A stretch of 64,000 nucleotides of DNA. It comes from Palsa-465 sp963800475 (lineage in GTDB: Bacteria; Actinomycetota; Thermoleophilia; Solirubrobacterales; Solirubrobacteraceae). Shown in pieces: positions 27,216 through 34,916 of this stretch. Each line of letters starts with the position of its first letter. The first letter of the stretch is position 1. The notes below the pieces were generated by a model, which worked only from the letters and a program-made list of their open reading frames with translations, was not told where the DNA came from and searched no databases. The DNA lies in contig CAWDAZ010000004.1 of NCBI GenBank assembly GCA_963800475.1, forward strand, positions 806,001 through 870,000, read 5' to 3'. The translations under genes and the position numbers were made by a program.

Positions 27216-27224
27216 CTTGCGGCG

Positions 27225-28316
27225 ATGGGATCGCTGGTAATCAAGCTCGGGTCGAGCATCGTCGTCAACGAACGCGGCGAGCCGCGACTCGACGTGCTCG
27301 GGAGCATTTGCGATCAGCTCGAGGAGCTGCATCGCGTCGGTCGCGAGCCCGTGATCGTCACCAGCGGCGCGATCGCGAGGGGGATGGGGGAGCGGGGGAC
27401 GCCGCTGCGCCCGCGCGCGATCGACGAGCTGCAGGCGGCCAGCGCCGTCGGTCAGGGGAAGCTCTATCAGGTCTACGACGAGCTGCTTCGCGAACGTGGC
27501 CTGCCGAGCGCCCAGGTGCTGCTGACGTTCTTCGACATGAGCGCCCGCAGCCATTACGTGAACGCGCGCCAGACCCTGCGCAAGCTGCTCGACTGGCGAG
27601 TGGTCCCGGTCATCAACGAGAACGACACCACGACCACCGACGAGATCTCGTTCGGCAACAACGACTTCCTCGCGGCCCAGGTCGCGATCCTGCTCGGCGC
27701 CGAGCTGCTGGTGCTGCTGACCGACGCCGGCGGCGTGTTCACCGCCGACCCGCGCCACGACGCGACCGCGACGCTGGTGCCCGAGGTGACCGATTTCGAG
27801 GTGCTCGAGGGGCTGGACATCGGGCATGCCACCTCGCCGCTCGGATCGGGCGGGATGCGCTCGAAGGTGGTCGCCGCCGAGATGGCGACCGCCGCCGGGA
27901 TCCCCGCCGTGATCACCAGCGGCCTGGTCCCGGGCACGGTGCTGGGGGCGGTCGCGGGCGACGCGGTCGGGACGCGCTTCGAGGCGCGCGAGGGTCGCTA
28001 CTCGAGCTTCAAGCTGTGGCTCAAGTACGCCAAGCCGGCGCGAGGAAGGGTGCTGGTCGACGCCGGCGCCGCGCGGGCGCTGCGGGAGCTCGGCACCAGC
28101 CTGCTGCCGGTCGGGATCGTGGACGTGGCCGGCGATTTCGACGCCGGTGACGCGGTCGAGATCGCGCACGACGGCCGCTCGGTGGGCAAGGGGATCAGCA
28201 ACTACTCGGCCGACGAGCTGCGCCAGGTTCGCGGGCTCAAGTCGGCCTCGGTCCGGGAGCTGCTTCCGCGGGCGACCGAGGAGGCGATCCACCGCGACTA
28301 CTTCGTGCTCGACTAG
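27225..28316 (+). CDS. proB: Glutamate 5-kinase
   Basis: First step of proline synthesis, ATP-dependent phosphorylation of glutamate. 363 residues: amino-acid kinase domain (VIKLGSSIVV, INENDTTTTDEISFGNNDFLAAQVA, GSGGMRSKVVAA) and a C-terminal PUA domain (about 272-355, GRVLVDAGAARAL...VEIAHDGRSVGKGISNYSADEL). Feedback by proline is usual for this form. proA follows after about 30 bp. Confidence 0.97.
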   Translation: MGSLVIKLGSSIVVNERGEPRLDVLGSICDQLEELHRVGREPVIVTSGAIARGMGERGTPLRPRAIDELQAASAVGQGKLYQVYDELLRERGLPSAQVLLTFFDMSARSHYVNARQTLRKLLDWRVVPVINENDTTTTDEISFGNNDFLAAQVAILLGAELLVLLTDAGGVFTADPRHDATATLVPEVTDFEVLEGLDIGHATSPLGSGGMRSKVVAAEMATAAGIPAVITSGLVPGTVLGAVAGDAVGTRFEAREGRYSSFKLWLKYAKPARGRVLVDAGAARALRELGTSLLPVGIVDVAGDFDAGDAVEIAHDGRSVGKGISNYSADELRQVRGLKSASVRELLPRATEEAIHRDYFVLD

Positions 28317-28347
28317 CGGCCCAGCATCGCTCCCCTAAGCTTTAGCG

Positions 28348-29610
28348 ATCGCCACCACCGCCACATCCGTCGAGCAGATTTGCGCCGCCGCGAAGCGCGC
28401 GTCGCGGGTGCTCGCGGTGCTCCCCTCGGCGGTCAGGGACGAGGCGCTCGAAGCGATCGCGTCGGCGCTCGAGGACCGCACCGACGAGGTGCTCGAGGCG
28501 AACGCCCGCGACCTCGAGGCGGCTCGCGACGCCGACTACGCGCCGGCCCTGCTCGACCGCCTACGGCTGGATCAGGCGCGGGTGGCGTCGATGATTTCCG
28601 GGGTGCGCAAGATCGCGTCGCTCCCGGATCCCGTCGGAGAGGTGATCGACGGTCGGCGGCTCGCGAACGGGCTCGACCTGCGCAAGGTCCGGGTACCGCT
28701 CGGTGTTGTCGCGGTCGTGTATGAGGCGCGCCCAAACGTCACGATCGACGCCGGTGCGCTGTGCTTGAAGTCGGGCAACTCGATCGTGCTGCGCGGGTCA
28801 TCTGCCGCGGCGCGCTCGAACGAGGCGCTGGCCCGAATCGCCGCCGCCGCCGCTTCGGGGGCGGGCGTTCCCGGCGACGCGATCTCGTACGTGGCTGGCG
28901 GCCGCGAGGACATCGCCGAGCTCGCGACCCAGACGGACACGGTCGACCTGATCATCCCACGCGGCGGCGAGGGCCTGAAGCGGGCGCTCAAGGGGGTGGC
29001 GACGGTTCCGGTCATCTACGCCGCGTCGGGCAACTGCCACGTGTACGTCGACGCGACGGCCGACCTCGATGATGCCCAGGCGATCGTGCTGAACGGGAAG
29101 CTCCAGCGACCCGGGGTCTGCAATGCGGTCGAGACGGTGCTCGTCCACGCCGAGATCGCTGACGCCTTCCTACCCGGACTGCTGGGTGAGCTCAGCGAGG
29201 CCGGAGTGACGCTGCACGGCGACGAGCGCGCTCGGGCGGCCGCCGGCGGAATCCCAATCGATGCTGCGGATGACGCGGACTGGGACACCGAGTACCTGGC
29301 TCTCGAGCTCGCGGTCGGGATCGTCGATTCCGCTGCCGACGCGATCGCGCACATCAACGCGCATGGCAGCGGCCACTCCGAGGCGATCGTGACGCGCGAC
29401 ACCGAGGCGGCCCGGGCCTTCCAGCTCGGGGTCGACGCGGCCTGCGTGTACGTGAACGCCTCGACGCGCTTCACCGACGGGGGCGAGTTCGGGATGGGCG
29501 CCGAGATCGGCAACTCGACGCAGAAGCTGCATGCCCGGGGGCCGATCGGCCTGCGCGAGCTGTGCACGTTCAAGTACCTGGTCGAGGGGGACGGCGAGAT
29601 CCGGCGGTGA
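28348..29610 (+). CDS. proA: Glutamate-5-semialdehyde dehydrogenase, ATC start proposed
   Basis: NADPH-dependent reduction of glutamyl-phosphate, second step of proline synthesis. VPLGVVAVVYEARPNVTIDA and the Cys motif GVCNAVETVLVH are conserved. The first standard start, GTG 28408, would cut off the N-terminal helix. An in-frame ATC at 28348 gives the N-terminus (M)ATTATSVEQICAAAKRASRVLAVLPSAVRDEAL, which looks like a complete family N-terminus, and sits 6 nt after TAAGCT, exactly where leaderless starts fall here. Upstream the frame stops at 28336. If ATC is not used, the CDS is 28408..29610. Confidence 0.9.
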   Translation: MATTATSVEQICAAAKRASRVLAVLPSAVRDEALEAIASALEDRTDEVLEANARDLEAARDADYAPALLDRLRLDQARVASMISGVRKIASLPDPVGEVIDGRRLANGLDLRKVRVPLGVVAVVYEARPNVTIDAGALCLKSGNSIVLRGSSAAARSNEALARIAAAAASGAGVPGDAISYVAGGREDIAELATQTDTVDLIIPRGGEGLKRALKGVATVPVIYAASGNCHVYVDATADLDDAQAIVLNGKLQRPGVCNAVETVLVHAEIADAFLPGLLGELSEAGVTLHGDERARAAAGGIPIDAADDADWDTEYLALELAVGIVDSAADAIAHINAHGSGHSEAIVTRDTEAARAFQLGVDAACVYVNASTRFTDGGEFGMGAEIGNSTQKLHARGPIGLRELCTFKYLVEGDGEIRR

Positions 29611-29631
29611 GCCGGCCCGATCGCTGACGCC

Positions 29632-30231
29632 GTGCGCATCGGGATTCTCGGCGGGACCTTCAATCCGCCACATCTTGGTCACTTGGTGTGCGCCCAGGAG
29701 GCGTACATTCAGCTCAGCCTCGCGCGAGTGATGCTCGTCCCCGCACGGATACCTCCACACAAGGCAGTCGACGACGAGCCGGGGGCGATGCACCGCTTCG
29801 AGATGTGCCGGCTGGCGATTCTCGGTGACGAGCGGCGGTTCGAGGTCTCGGACCTCGAGATCCGCCGCGAGGGGCCGTCGTACACGGTCGATACGCTTGA
29901 GGAACTGAACTCTCGGGATTCCGACAACGAGCTCTTCCTGATCCTCGGCGGCGACATCGCCGCGGGGCTGCCGGAATGGCACGAGCCCGAACGTGTGCTG
30001 TCGCTCGCCACGGTCGCGGTGGCGGAGCGGCCCGGAACGGCGCACCAGGCCGTCGCCGCATCGCTCCGCAGCATCCCCGGCGGTGAACGCGGACGCTTCT
30101 TCGAGATGCCGGAGATCGGGATCTCATCGACGATGCTCCGCGACCGAGCTCGAACCGGCGAATCGACGCGCTATCTGGTGCCGGACGCCGTCCGCGACTA
30201 CATCGACCAGCACGGCCTGTACAGGGGGTAG
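29632..30231 (+). CDS. nadD: Nicotinate-nucleotide adenylyltransferase
   Basis: NaMN + ATP to NaAD in NAD synthesis. 199 residues. GGTFNPPHLGH is the HxGH nucleotide-transfer motif and ISSTMLRDR the C-terminal ISSTxxR motif. GTG 29632 starts 21 bp after proA, consistent with a proB-proA-nadD-rsfS unit. Confidence 0.95.
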   Translation: MRIGILGGTFNPPHLGHLVCAQEAYIQLSLARVMLVPARIPPHKAVDDEPGAMHRFEMCRLAILGDERRFEVSDLEIRREGPSYTVDTLEELNSRDSDNELFLILGGDIAAGLPEWHEPERVLSLATVAVAERPGTAHQAVAASLRSIPGGERGRFFEMPEIGISSTMLRDRARTGESTRYLVPDAVRDYIDQHGLYRG

Positions 30232-30240
30232 CACTCAGGA

Positions 30241-30630
30241 ATGACGCCCGACCACACTGCTCAAGCAATGACGCCGGAGGAGATCGCCGCCGCGATCGCC
30301 CATTACGCCTCGGATCGGAAGGCACTCGACGTCGTGCAGCTCGACCTGCGCCGGATACTCGACTACACCGACTACTTCGTGATCTGCACCGGGCGTACGG
30401 ATCGCCAGACGAAGGCTATCCACGACGCCGTCTACCAGGGGATGAAGTCCGAGCACGGGATGCTGCCGCGGCGGGTCGAGGGCCTCCCCGAGGCACGCTG
30501 GATCCTGCTCGACTACCTCGACGTGGTGGTCCACGTGTTCACCCCCGAGGTCCGGGAGTACTACCGGCTAGAGCAGCTGTGGGGCGAGGCCCCGGCGTCG
30601 CGCACGGCGGTCGCCGCCGGCTCCGGCTGA
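30241..30630 (+). CDS. rsfS: Ribosomal silencing factor RsfS
   Basis: Binds L14 and blocks subunit joining in poor conditions. 129 residues. The fold landmarks ALDVVQLDLRRILDYTDYFVICTGRTDRQTKAI and ARWILLDYLDVVVHVFTPEVREYYRLEQLWGEAP are canonical. ATG 30241 is used; an internal ATG at 30268 is possible. Lies 9 bp after nadD, its usual neighbour. Confidence 0.95.
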   Translation: MTPDHTAQAMTPEEIAAAIAHYASDRKALDVVQLDLRRILDYTDYFVICTGRTDRQTKAIHDAVYQGMKSEHGMLPRRVEGLPEARWILLDYLDVVVHVFTPEVREYYRLEQLWGEAPASRTAVAAGSG

Positions 30631-30777
30631 GCACGATCGGCTCCCCGAGGGCCGGGGCGGGCGGATGACTGGAACCCCGCGGCGTTAGACGCTACGGTCT
30701 GCACGACTTGGGGCGCCAAGGCGCGCACTGCTGTCCGTCAACGCCAGGCCCCGCACAGCCCCAGACGAGGAGCGACC

Positions 30778-31551
30778 ATGCCGACAGCACCGCAGATCCT
30801 TCCCACCCAGATTCCCGAGGGCTCCGCTCCCGGTCTCACGTACCGCCTGGAGGGAGAGCTCGTTCCGGCGCTCCACATGAAGCTCGACGGCGACGTCACC
30901 GTGTACTTCGAGCATCACGTGCTGCTGTGGAAGTACCCCACGCTCCAGATCGGGCTCCATCCGCTCAAGAAGGGGCTGAAGCGGCGGGTGTTCGGCGGGA
31001 TGCCGCTGCTGATGCTGGAGGTCCAGTCGGCCGGCGAGCTCGCGTTCAGCCGTGACGCGCCGGGCCACATCGCGGCTCTTCACCTGCCAGCCGGCCAGGG
31101 GATCATGGTGCGCGAGCATCAATTCCTCGCGGCGACCGGCGGCGTCGAGTACGACTACGCGCGGATCAAGGGATTCGCGAACATGATGTACGGGGGCGGC
31201 TTCTGGGTCGACCACTTCACGGCCGGGGACCGAGAGGGCGTGGTCTGGGTCCACGGCTACGGCAACGTGTTCGAGAAGGTGCTCGAGGCCGGCGAGACGA
31301 TCGACATCGAGCCGGGTGGCTGGGTGTACCGCGATCACTCGGTGTCGATGACGCAGGAGGTCTACGGGTTCAAGACCGGGCTGCTGAGCGGCGGCGGCAA
31401 CCTCGTGTTCAACCGCTTCAGCGGCCCCGGTCGCGTCGGCTTGCAGAGCGCGTACTACCACCCGCAGGTCCAGGAGGGCTCCGGTGGCGACTCGCAGCGT
31501 TCCGGAGGCGATCTGATCGGCGGCGTAATCGGCGGCCTGCTCAAGAACTGA
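30778..31551 (+). CDS. AIM24 family protein
   Basis: 257 residues, TRAP-like/AIM24 beta-barrel family (LLMLEVQSAGELAFSRDAPGHIAALHLPAG, GVEYDYARIKGFANMMYGGGFWVDHF, EPGGWVYRDHSV, GLQSAYYHP). The C-terminal 25 residues are Gly/Ser-rich with a hydrophobic end (GGDLIGGVIGGLLKN). Bacterial members have no firm role. GAGGAG lies 7 nt before ATG 30778. The 147 bp upstream hold no other gene. Confidence 0.85.
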   Translation: MPTAPQILPTQIPEGSAPGLTYRLEGELVPALHMKLDGDVTVYFEHHVLLWKYPTLQIGLHPLKKGLKRRVFGGMPLLMLEVQSAGELAFSRDAPGHIAALHLPAGQGIMVREHQFLAATGGVEYDYARIKGFANMMYGGGFWVDHFTAGDREGVVWVHGYGNVFEKVLEAGETIDIEPGGWVYRDHSVSMTQEVYGFKTGLLSGGGNLVFNRFSGPGRVGLQSAYYHPQVQEGSGGDSQRSGGDLIGGVIGGLLKN

Positions 31552-31557
31552 GCGACG

Positions 31558-32223
31558 ATGTCGGCGCTTCCAGATCGCAGCTCGGGGGGTGCTTACCCCA
31601 CCGGATACATCGCGCAGCATCCGCTTCCCTCGGGGATCGTCGGCTCGCTCGGGCTGGGTGGCTATCAGCTGCTCGCGGACCTGGCCGGCGTCGGCGCCGG
31701 ACGGCTCGGGTCGCAGGTCTTCCTGCTGGTCGTACCCGACCCGGACCCGTCGGTTCCCGAGCTGGGAACGCAGATCTCGCTGCACCATCATCGGCTCAAG
31801 GATGAGGCCGAGGCGGCGGCGTTCACGCAGCTGGCGGCCCAGCTCGCGTATTTGCGGCTAACCGGGTACCGGCTCGCTCCGGAGCGGCGAGGGCTTCGCA
31901 GCCGGATCAGCGTCGTCAACCCCGCCACCGGCGGAGTGGTCGTGACGATTCCCGAGAAGCACGCGGGGATGCTGGGCGGCACCAGCGCCGCGAAGCTGTT
32001 GGTCGGCGTGCGGGCGCTTCCTCCGGCCGGCCCGCCGCCCGACCTCCAGAACGCCGAGCTGGTGCGTCAGGTGCTGCTGTCGCTCGCGCTTCAGGACCCG
32101 GAGGTGGGCGGGGCGGAGGCTGCAGATCTCGCGGACCGGGCGCTGGAGCTGACGCGCGGCGACGGGGCGCTTGACCCGCCCGCGGCGCTCGAGGCCGCGA
32201 AGCAGGGCTCGGGCGAAGGTTAA
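31558..32223 (+). CDS. Hypothetical protein following AIM24 gene
   Basis: 221 residues, not recognised. An N-terminal Gly-rich segment (IVGSLGLGGYQLLADLAGVGAGRLG) leads into beta-like stretches (VFLLVVPDPDPSVPELGTQISLHHHRL, ISVVNPATGGVVVTIPEKHAG) and an Ala-rich helical end. No signal peptide, no cysteine cluster. Starts 6 bp after the AIM24 stop, so the two are probably cotranscribed and may act together. Codon use matches neighbours, supporting a real gene. Confidence 0.6.
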   Translation: MSALPDRSSGGAYPTGYIAQHPLPSGIVGSLGLGGYQLLADLAGVGAGRLGSQVFLLVVPDPDPSVPELGTQISLHHHRLKDEAEAAAFTQLAAQLAYLRLTGYRLAPERRGLRSRISVVNPATGGVVVTIPEKHAGMLGGTSAAKLLVGVRALPPAGPPPDLQNAELVRQVLLSLALQDPEVGGAEAADLADRALELTRGDGALDPPAALEAAKQGSGEG

Positions 32224-32251
32224 AGGCGCGGTAGGAGCTGGGCGGCGGCCG

Positions 32252-32749
32252 CTAGGCGCTTCCGAGCAGCACCCCGGCAGCGACGATCAGGACCCCGCCG
32301 AGCGCGACCTGGAGCAGGCTGAGGCGCAGCGGCACGTTCAGGAACCGCTTGCGGATCAACGAGATCGCGACCAGCTCAATTGCGACGACCACCCCGGCCA
32401 CGATCAGCGCGGTGTGGACCTGGTGGATCACGAACGGGAGCGAGTGGAACACGCCGCCGAGGGTGGTCATCACGCCCGTGACGGCGCCGCGGACAACCGC
32501 TGAGCCACGGCCCGTCTCGCGCCCGGTGTCCGAGAGCGCCTCCGAGAAGCCCATGCTGATCCCGGCGCCCACGGCGGTCGCGAGGCCGACGAACAGCGCG
32601 GCATGCGATCCCGACAGGAGCGCGGCGGCGAAGATCGGCGCGAGCGTCGACAGGGTGCCGTCGATCAAGCCGACGAGCCCGGGCTGGATGTACTGAAGGA
32701 CGAGCACCCGCTCGTCCATTCCGCGGAGCCTCGCAATCATTTCGGTCAC
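32252..32749 (-). CDS. VIT1/CCC1-family metal transporter
   Basis: 165 residues with about five membrane helices. GLVGLIDGTLSTLAPIFAAA and AVGAGISMGFSEALSD match the VIT1/CCC1 iron/manganese transporter fold, similar to the membrane part of MbfA-type exporters, without their ferritin-like domain. GTG 32749 is chosen because a TATAGT box lies 7 nt upstream. Divergent from a Fur-family regulator with only 40 bp between them, suggesting metal-dependent control. Confidence 0.75.
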   Translation of the reverse strand: MTEMIARLRGMDERVLVLQYIQPGLVGLIDGTLSTLAPIFAAALLSGSHAALFVGLATAVGAGISMGFSEALSDTGRETGRGSAVVRGAVTGVMTTLGGVFHSLPFVIHQVHTALIVAGVVVAIELVAISLIRKRFLNVPLRLSLLQVALGGVLIVAAGVLLGSA

Positions 32750-32752
32750 CTG

Positions 32753-32765
32753 TGTTACTATAACA
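32753..32765. promoter_or_regulatory. Candidate Fur-family operator over VIT promoter
   Basis: TGTTACTATAACA has perfect 5-bp arms (TGTTA/TAACA) around CTA and contains the minus-strand TATAGT box of the VIT-type gene. A second dyad, TTAGGCTGCCCTAA (32777-32790), covers the -10 of the regulator gene itself. Confidence 0.45.
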
Positions 32766-32789
32766 ACTGACTTCAATTAGGCTGCCCTA

Positions 32790-33275
32790 ATGGAGCTGCC
32801 GATGGCTCTTGCAGATAGACCCCAGACGAATGACGCCGACCGCGAAGACCAGCGCGATCTGATCGAGATCCTGCACGCGCGCGGCCAGCGCGTGACTCCT
32901 CAGCGACTCGTGATCCTGCGCGAGCTGCGCCGACGCGGCCGGCACGCCACGGCCGAGGAAATCCACCGCTCCGTCGAGGGCGAGCTTCCGGGAATGGCCA
33001 CGCCGACCGTCTACGCGACGCTCGACCTGTTCGTCCAGCTGGGGCTGGCACGCCGGATCGACGCCGGCGCCGCCGCGCTCTACGACGCCCGCCTCGACCC
33101 CCACCAGCACGCGGTGTGCAGGCGCTGCGGCCGCGTCCAGGACGTCGATGGCAAGATCAGCGCCGCGGCGTTGATTCGTGCCGCTGCCGACGCGGGTTTC
33201 CAGCCGCAGGGTGCGGAGCTGATCATCTCTGGGCTGTGCGCCGAGTGTGCGGCGGCCGACGCTGGCCGATCGTGA
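32790..33275 (+). CDS. Fur-family transcriptional regulator
   Basis: 161 residues. Winged helix (about 28-95, RGQRVTPQRLVILRELRRRGRHATAEEIH ... TPTVYATLDLFVQLGLARRI) and dimerisation/metal domain with DPHQHAVCRRC and CAEC, the structural zinc cysteines. Fur, Zur, PerR and Mur subtypes cannot be separated by eye. ATG 32790 follows TAGGCT by 6 nt. The divergent VIT-type transporter suggests iron or manganese as the metal. The rhodanese gene overlaps by GTGA. Confidence 0.9.
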   Translation: MELPMALADRPQTNDADREDQRDLIEILHARGQRVTPQRLVILRELRRRGRHATAEEIHRSVEGELPGMATPTVYATLDLFVQLGLARRIDAGAAALYDARLDPHQHAVCRRCGRVQDVDGKISAAALIRAAADAGFQPQGAELIISGLCAECAAADAGRS

Positions 33276-33664
33276 ACGTCGACGAGCTGCTGGAGGAGGC
33301 GCGGGCCGAGCTGCAGCGTGTGACGCCGGAGCAGGCAAGGGCCGCACAGGAGCGGGGCGCGATCATCGTCGACATCCGGCCAATCGAGCAGCGATCACGT
33401 GACGGAGAGATTCCGGGCGCGCACGTGATCGCGCGCAACGTCCTCGAGTGGCGGGTTGACCCGAGTAGTGAGGCCGGCGATCCGGACGTGGCCGAGTCGG
33501 ACCGGCAGGTGATCGTGACCTGCAACGAGGGGTATCAGTCGAGCCTGGCGGCGGCGACGCTACGCCGGCTCGGCGTCGACGCCACCGACATGGTCGGCGG
33601 GTTTCAGGCGTGGCTGGGGGAGGGGTTGCCGGTCACGCCGGCCGGGGAGCGGTCGCAGGGCTGA
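33272..33664 (+). CDS. Rhodanese-domain protein
   Basis: 130 residues, single rhodanese domain. IIVDIRPIEQRSRDGEIPGAHVIARNVLEW is the N-terminal signature; catalytic Cys84 lies in VTCNEGYQSSLAA, and MVGGFQAWLGEGLPV closes the domain. A sulfur carrier role is likely, perhaps connected with metal or redox stress given coupling (GTGA) to the Fur-family gene. Its end overlaps the antisense read-through ORF by 32 bp. Confidence 0.85.
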   Translation: MNVDELLEEARAELQRVTPEQARAAQERGAIIVDIRPIEQRSRDGEIPGAHVIARNVLEWRVDPSSEAGDPDVAESDRQVIVTCNEGYQSSLAAATLRRLGVDATDMVGGFQAWLGEGLPVTPAGERSQG

Positions 33665-33790
33665 GGCGGATGCGGGGCTTGCCGCGGTGGGTCACGAGGA
33701 CGTGCTCGCCCGCCGCGACCCGTTCCATCCAATAGCCGAAACGATCCCGGAACGGGTTCGAACCGAGGACGAGCGGGTCCTCGGAGGAGT
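33633..33790 (-). pseudogene. Phd/YefM-like antitoxin fragment
   Basis: The part of the read-through ORF beyond the tRNA reads SNPFRDRFGYWMERVAAGEHVLVTHRGKPRIRLSPA, the core of prevent-host-death antitoxins. It has no start codon of its own before Met in YWMER and no toxin gene next to it, so it looks like a remnant. It overlaps the rhodanese 3' end on the other strand. Confidence 0.5.
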
Positions 33791-34301
33791 GGGGAGTGGA
33801 GCTAGCGGGGCTCGAACCCGCGACCTCGTGACTGCCAGTCACGCGCTCTCCCAGCTGAGCTATAGCCCCGTCGAAGTCGAAGTCGTCCGCAAGGGTAATA
33901 CATGCCACCTGCCCATTTCGAGTGGGCCTGAGTCGGAGGTGGAGGTGTCCCAATCCGGCAATGAGCGAGCTGGGAAGTAAGAAGCAGCGGTCGAGGTCGC
34001 CGCAGTAGACGCCGAGGAGGTCGATTTCGTCCTCGGAGTAGGTGCTCTGCACGTAGCCATTGGGCGAGAAGTAGGACCCGCGAATGTTCACGGCGATCAC
34101 GCTTCCGTCGCCAGTGACCTGGCCCCACTTGCACTGTACGCGCCAAAGGCGTTTGCCGATGTCGAGCGCAAGGTCGTATCGACGACCTTCGGTCGTTGGT
34201 GTGAGCACCAGGACGTTGAGCTTCGTCGCCGCCAGCACAATCGCCTGCTCGGCCACGGCTCCTTTGACATGTGGATCGTCCACGCGAACATATGTTCGCA
34301 T
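33633..34301 (-). CDS. PD-(D/E)XK homing-endonuclease-like ORF reading through tRNA-Ala
   Basis: 222 codons without a stop. Residues 1-142 form a PD-(D/E)XK nuclease like the PDDEXK_5 family (which includes the group I intron enzyme I-Ssp6803I): KGAVAEQAIV (Glu18), RRYDLALDIG (Asp43) and WRVQCKWG (Gln56, Lys58). Residues 145-168 (GAIAQLGERVTGSHEVAGSSPASS) are simply the translated tRNA-Ala gene, and the rest is a Phd-like antitoxin fragment. ATG 34301 keeps the conserved Lys-Gly. No intron surrounds it. The nuclease probably lost its stop or uses the tRNA as its end. Confidence 0.65.
   Translation of the reverse strand: MRTYVRVDDPHVKGAVAEQAIVLAATKLNVLVLTPTTEGRRYDLALDIGKRLWRVQCKWGQVTGDGSVIAVNIRGSYFSPNGYVQSTYSEDEIDLLGVYCGDLDRCFLLPSSLIAGLGHLHLRLRPTRNGQVACITLADDFDFDGAIAQLGERVTGSHEVAGSSPASSTPHSSEDPLVLGSNPFRDRFGYWMERVAAGEHVLVTHRGKPRIRLSPATAPRPA
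33797..33869 (-). tRNA. tRNA-Ala (anticodon GGC)
   Basis: 73 nt including the discriminator A. Acceptor stem GGGGCTA pairs with TAGCTCC (one G-T), D arm GCTCAGCTGGGAGAGC, anticodon stem CGTGA/TCACG with loop CTGGCAG giving GGC, T arm CGGGTTCGAGCCCCG. 3' CCA is not encoded. It reads GCC/GCU alanine codons. Coordinates follow directly from base pairing. Confidence 0.95.
34286..34299. promoter_or_regulatory. LexA-like palindrome at nuclease start
   Basis: CGAACATATGTTCG is a perfect 14-bp palindrome matching the core of the actinobacterial SOS box (CGAAC-N4-GTTCG). It overlaps codons 1-6 of the PD-(D/E)XK ORF, so LexA binding there could block its transcription. Confidence 0.45.
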
Positions 34302-34367
34302 AAGCCTCGGACGGATCGCCCTCGGACGCCACGGCGGTGGCATGCCCGGCCCAGTCCCCGAACCCAG

Positions 34368-34485
34368 CTACGTATCCGAGTTCAGGTTTGGCAGGTGCAG
34401 GCTCTGCAGCCAGTGGCTGATGGTGATATTGAGCTGGGTGAACTCGCCGGTGATCATCAGCACTCCCATCCCGATCAGCACCGCC
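34368..34485 (-). pseudogene. C-terminal remnant of CcdA-like cytochrome biogenesis protein
   Basis: About 38 codons read GAVLIGMGVLMITGEFTQLNITISHWLQSLHLPNLNSDT and stop at 34368. This looks like the last membrane helix and tail of CcdA/DsbD-type thiol-disulfide transporters (LLIxxGVLMxTGxLTxLN). Nothing upstream of 34485 continues it; the sequence there belongs to a multicopper oxidase remnant on the other strand. A truncated leftover; the family call is by eye. Confidence 0.45.
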
Positions 34486-34499
34486 CCATCGGCGGCCAG

Positions 34500-34880
34500 T
34501 ACCCGGACTTCCTCGGGCCCTACATGATCCACTGCCACATGCTCAACCACGAAGACCACGGGATGATGACCAACTTCGAGGTCGTCCCACCGGGGCAGGG
34601 AGACGCGCTACCGATACCCGCTGTGCCGGCGCTCCCCCCGGCCGGAGGCGCGCCCGACGACTCCATCACGACTCTGATCAACGGCCGCCCGGTGAAGGTG
34701 CCGCTTGGGGACCTGGCCGGGCCCTCGCGCGCGCAGGTCGAGGACGTCCTCGCTCAGATCGCGTCCCGCCCAGGCTGCGCAGCCGACCCGGTCCGGGCCT
34801 ACCGGGCTGCGACCGGGCAGGCTCCGCCGACGAGCGCGCCCGGCGGCAACGGCGCCCCCGACCTCTACTGCAAGGTCTGA
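34500..34880 (+). pseudogene. C-terminal remnant of multicopper oxidase
   Basis: The frame ending at 34880 contains FLGPYMIHCHMLNHEDHGMMTNFEVV, the final cupredoxin copper-ligand motif (HCHxxxHxxxxM) of multicopper oxidases, followed by a Pro/Ala-rich linker and a small tail with two Cys (GCAADP, LYCKV). The roughly 400 N-terminal residues are missing; upstream DNA is the ccdA-like remnant. A broken gene, suggesting a deletion or recombination join at about 34490-34505. Confidence 0.7.
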
Positions 34881-34916
34881 GCTCCCGGGGTACGCGGTGC
34901 CCAGTCGCGGCCGCGT

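Noticed and set aside
33754..33765. GGGTTCGAACCG, a T-arm-like sequence near tRNA-Ala, as a possible att site
   Set aside because: Only the central loop matches a tRNA T arm; the stem pairs poorly and there is no longer identity with the tRNA-Ala 3' end, no integrase and no second copy in the window.
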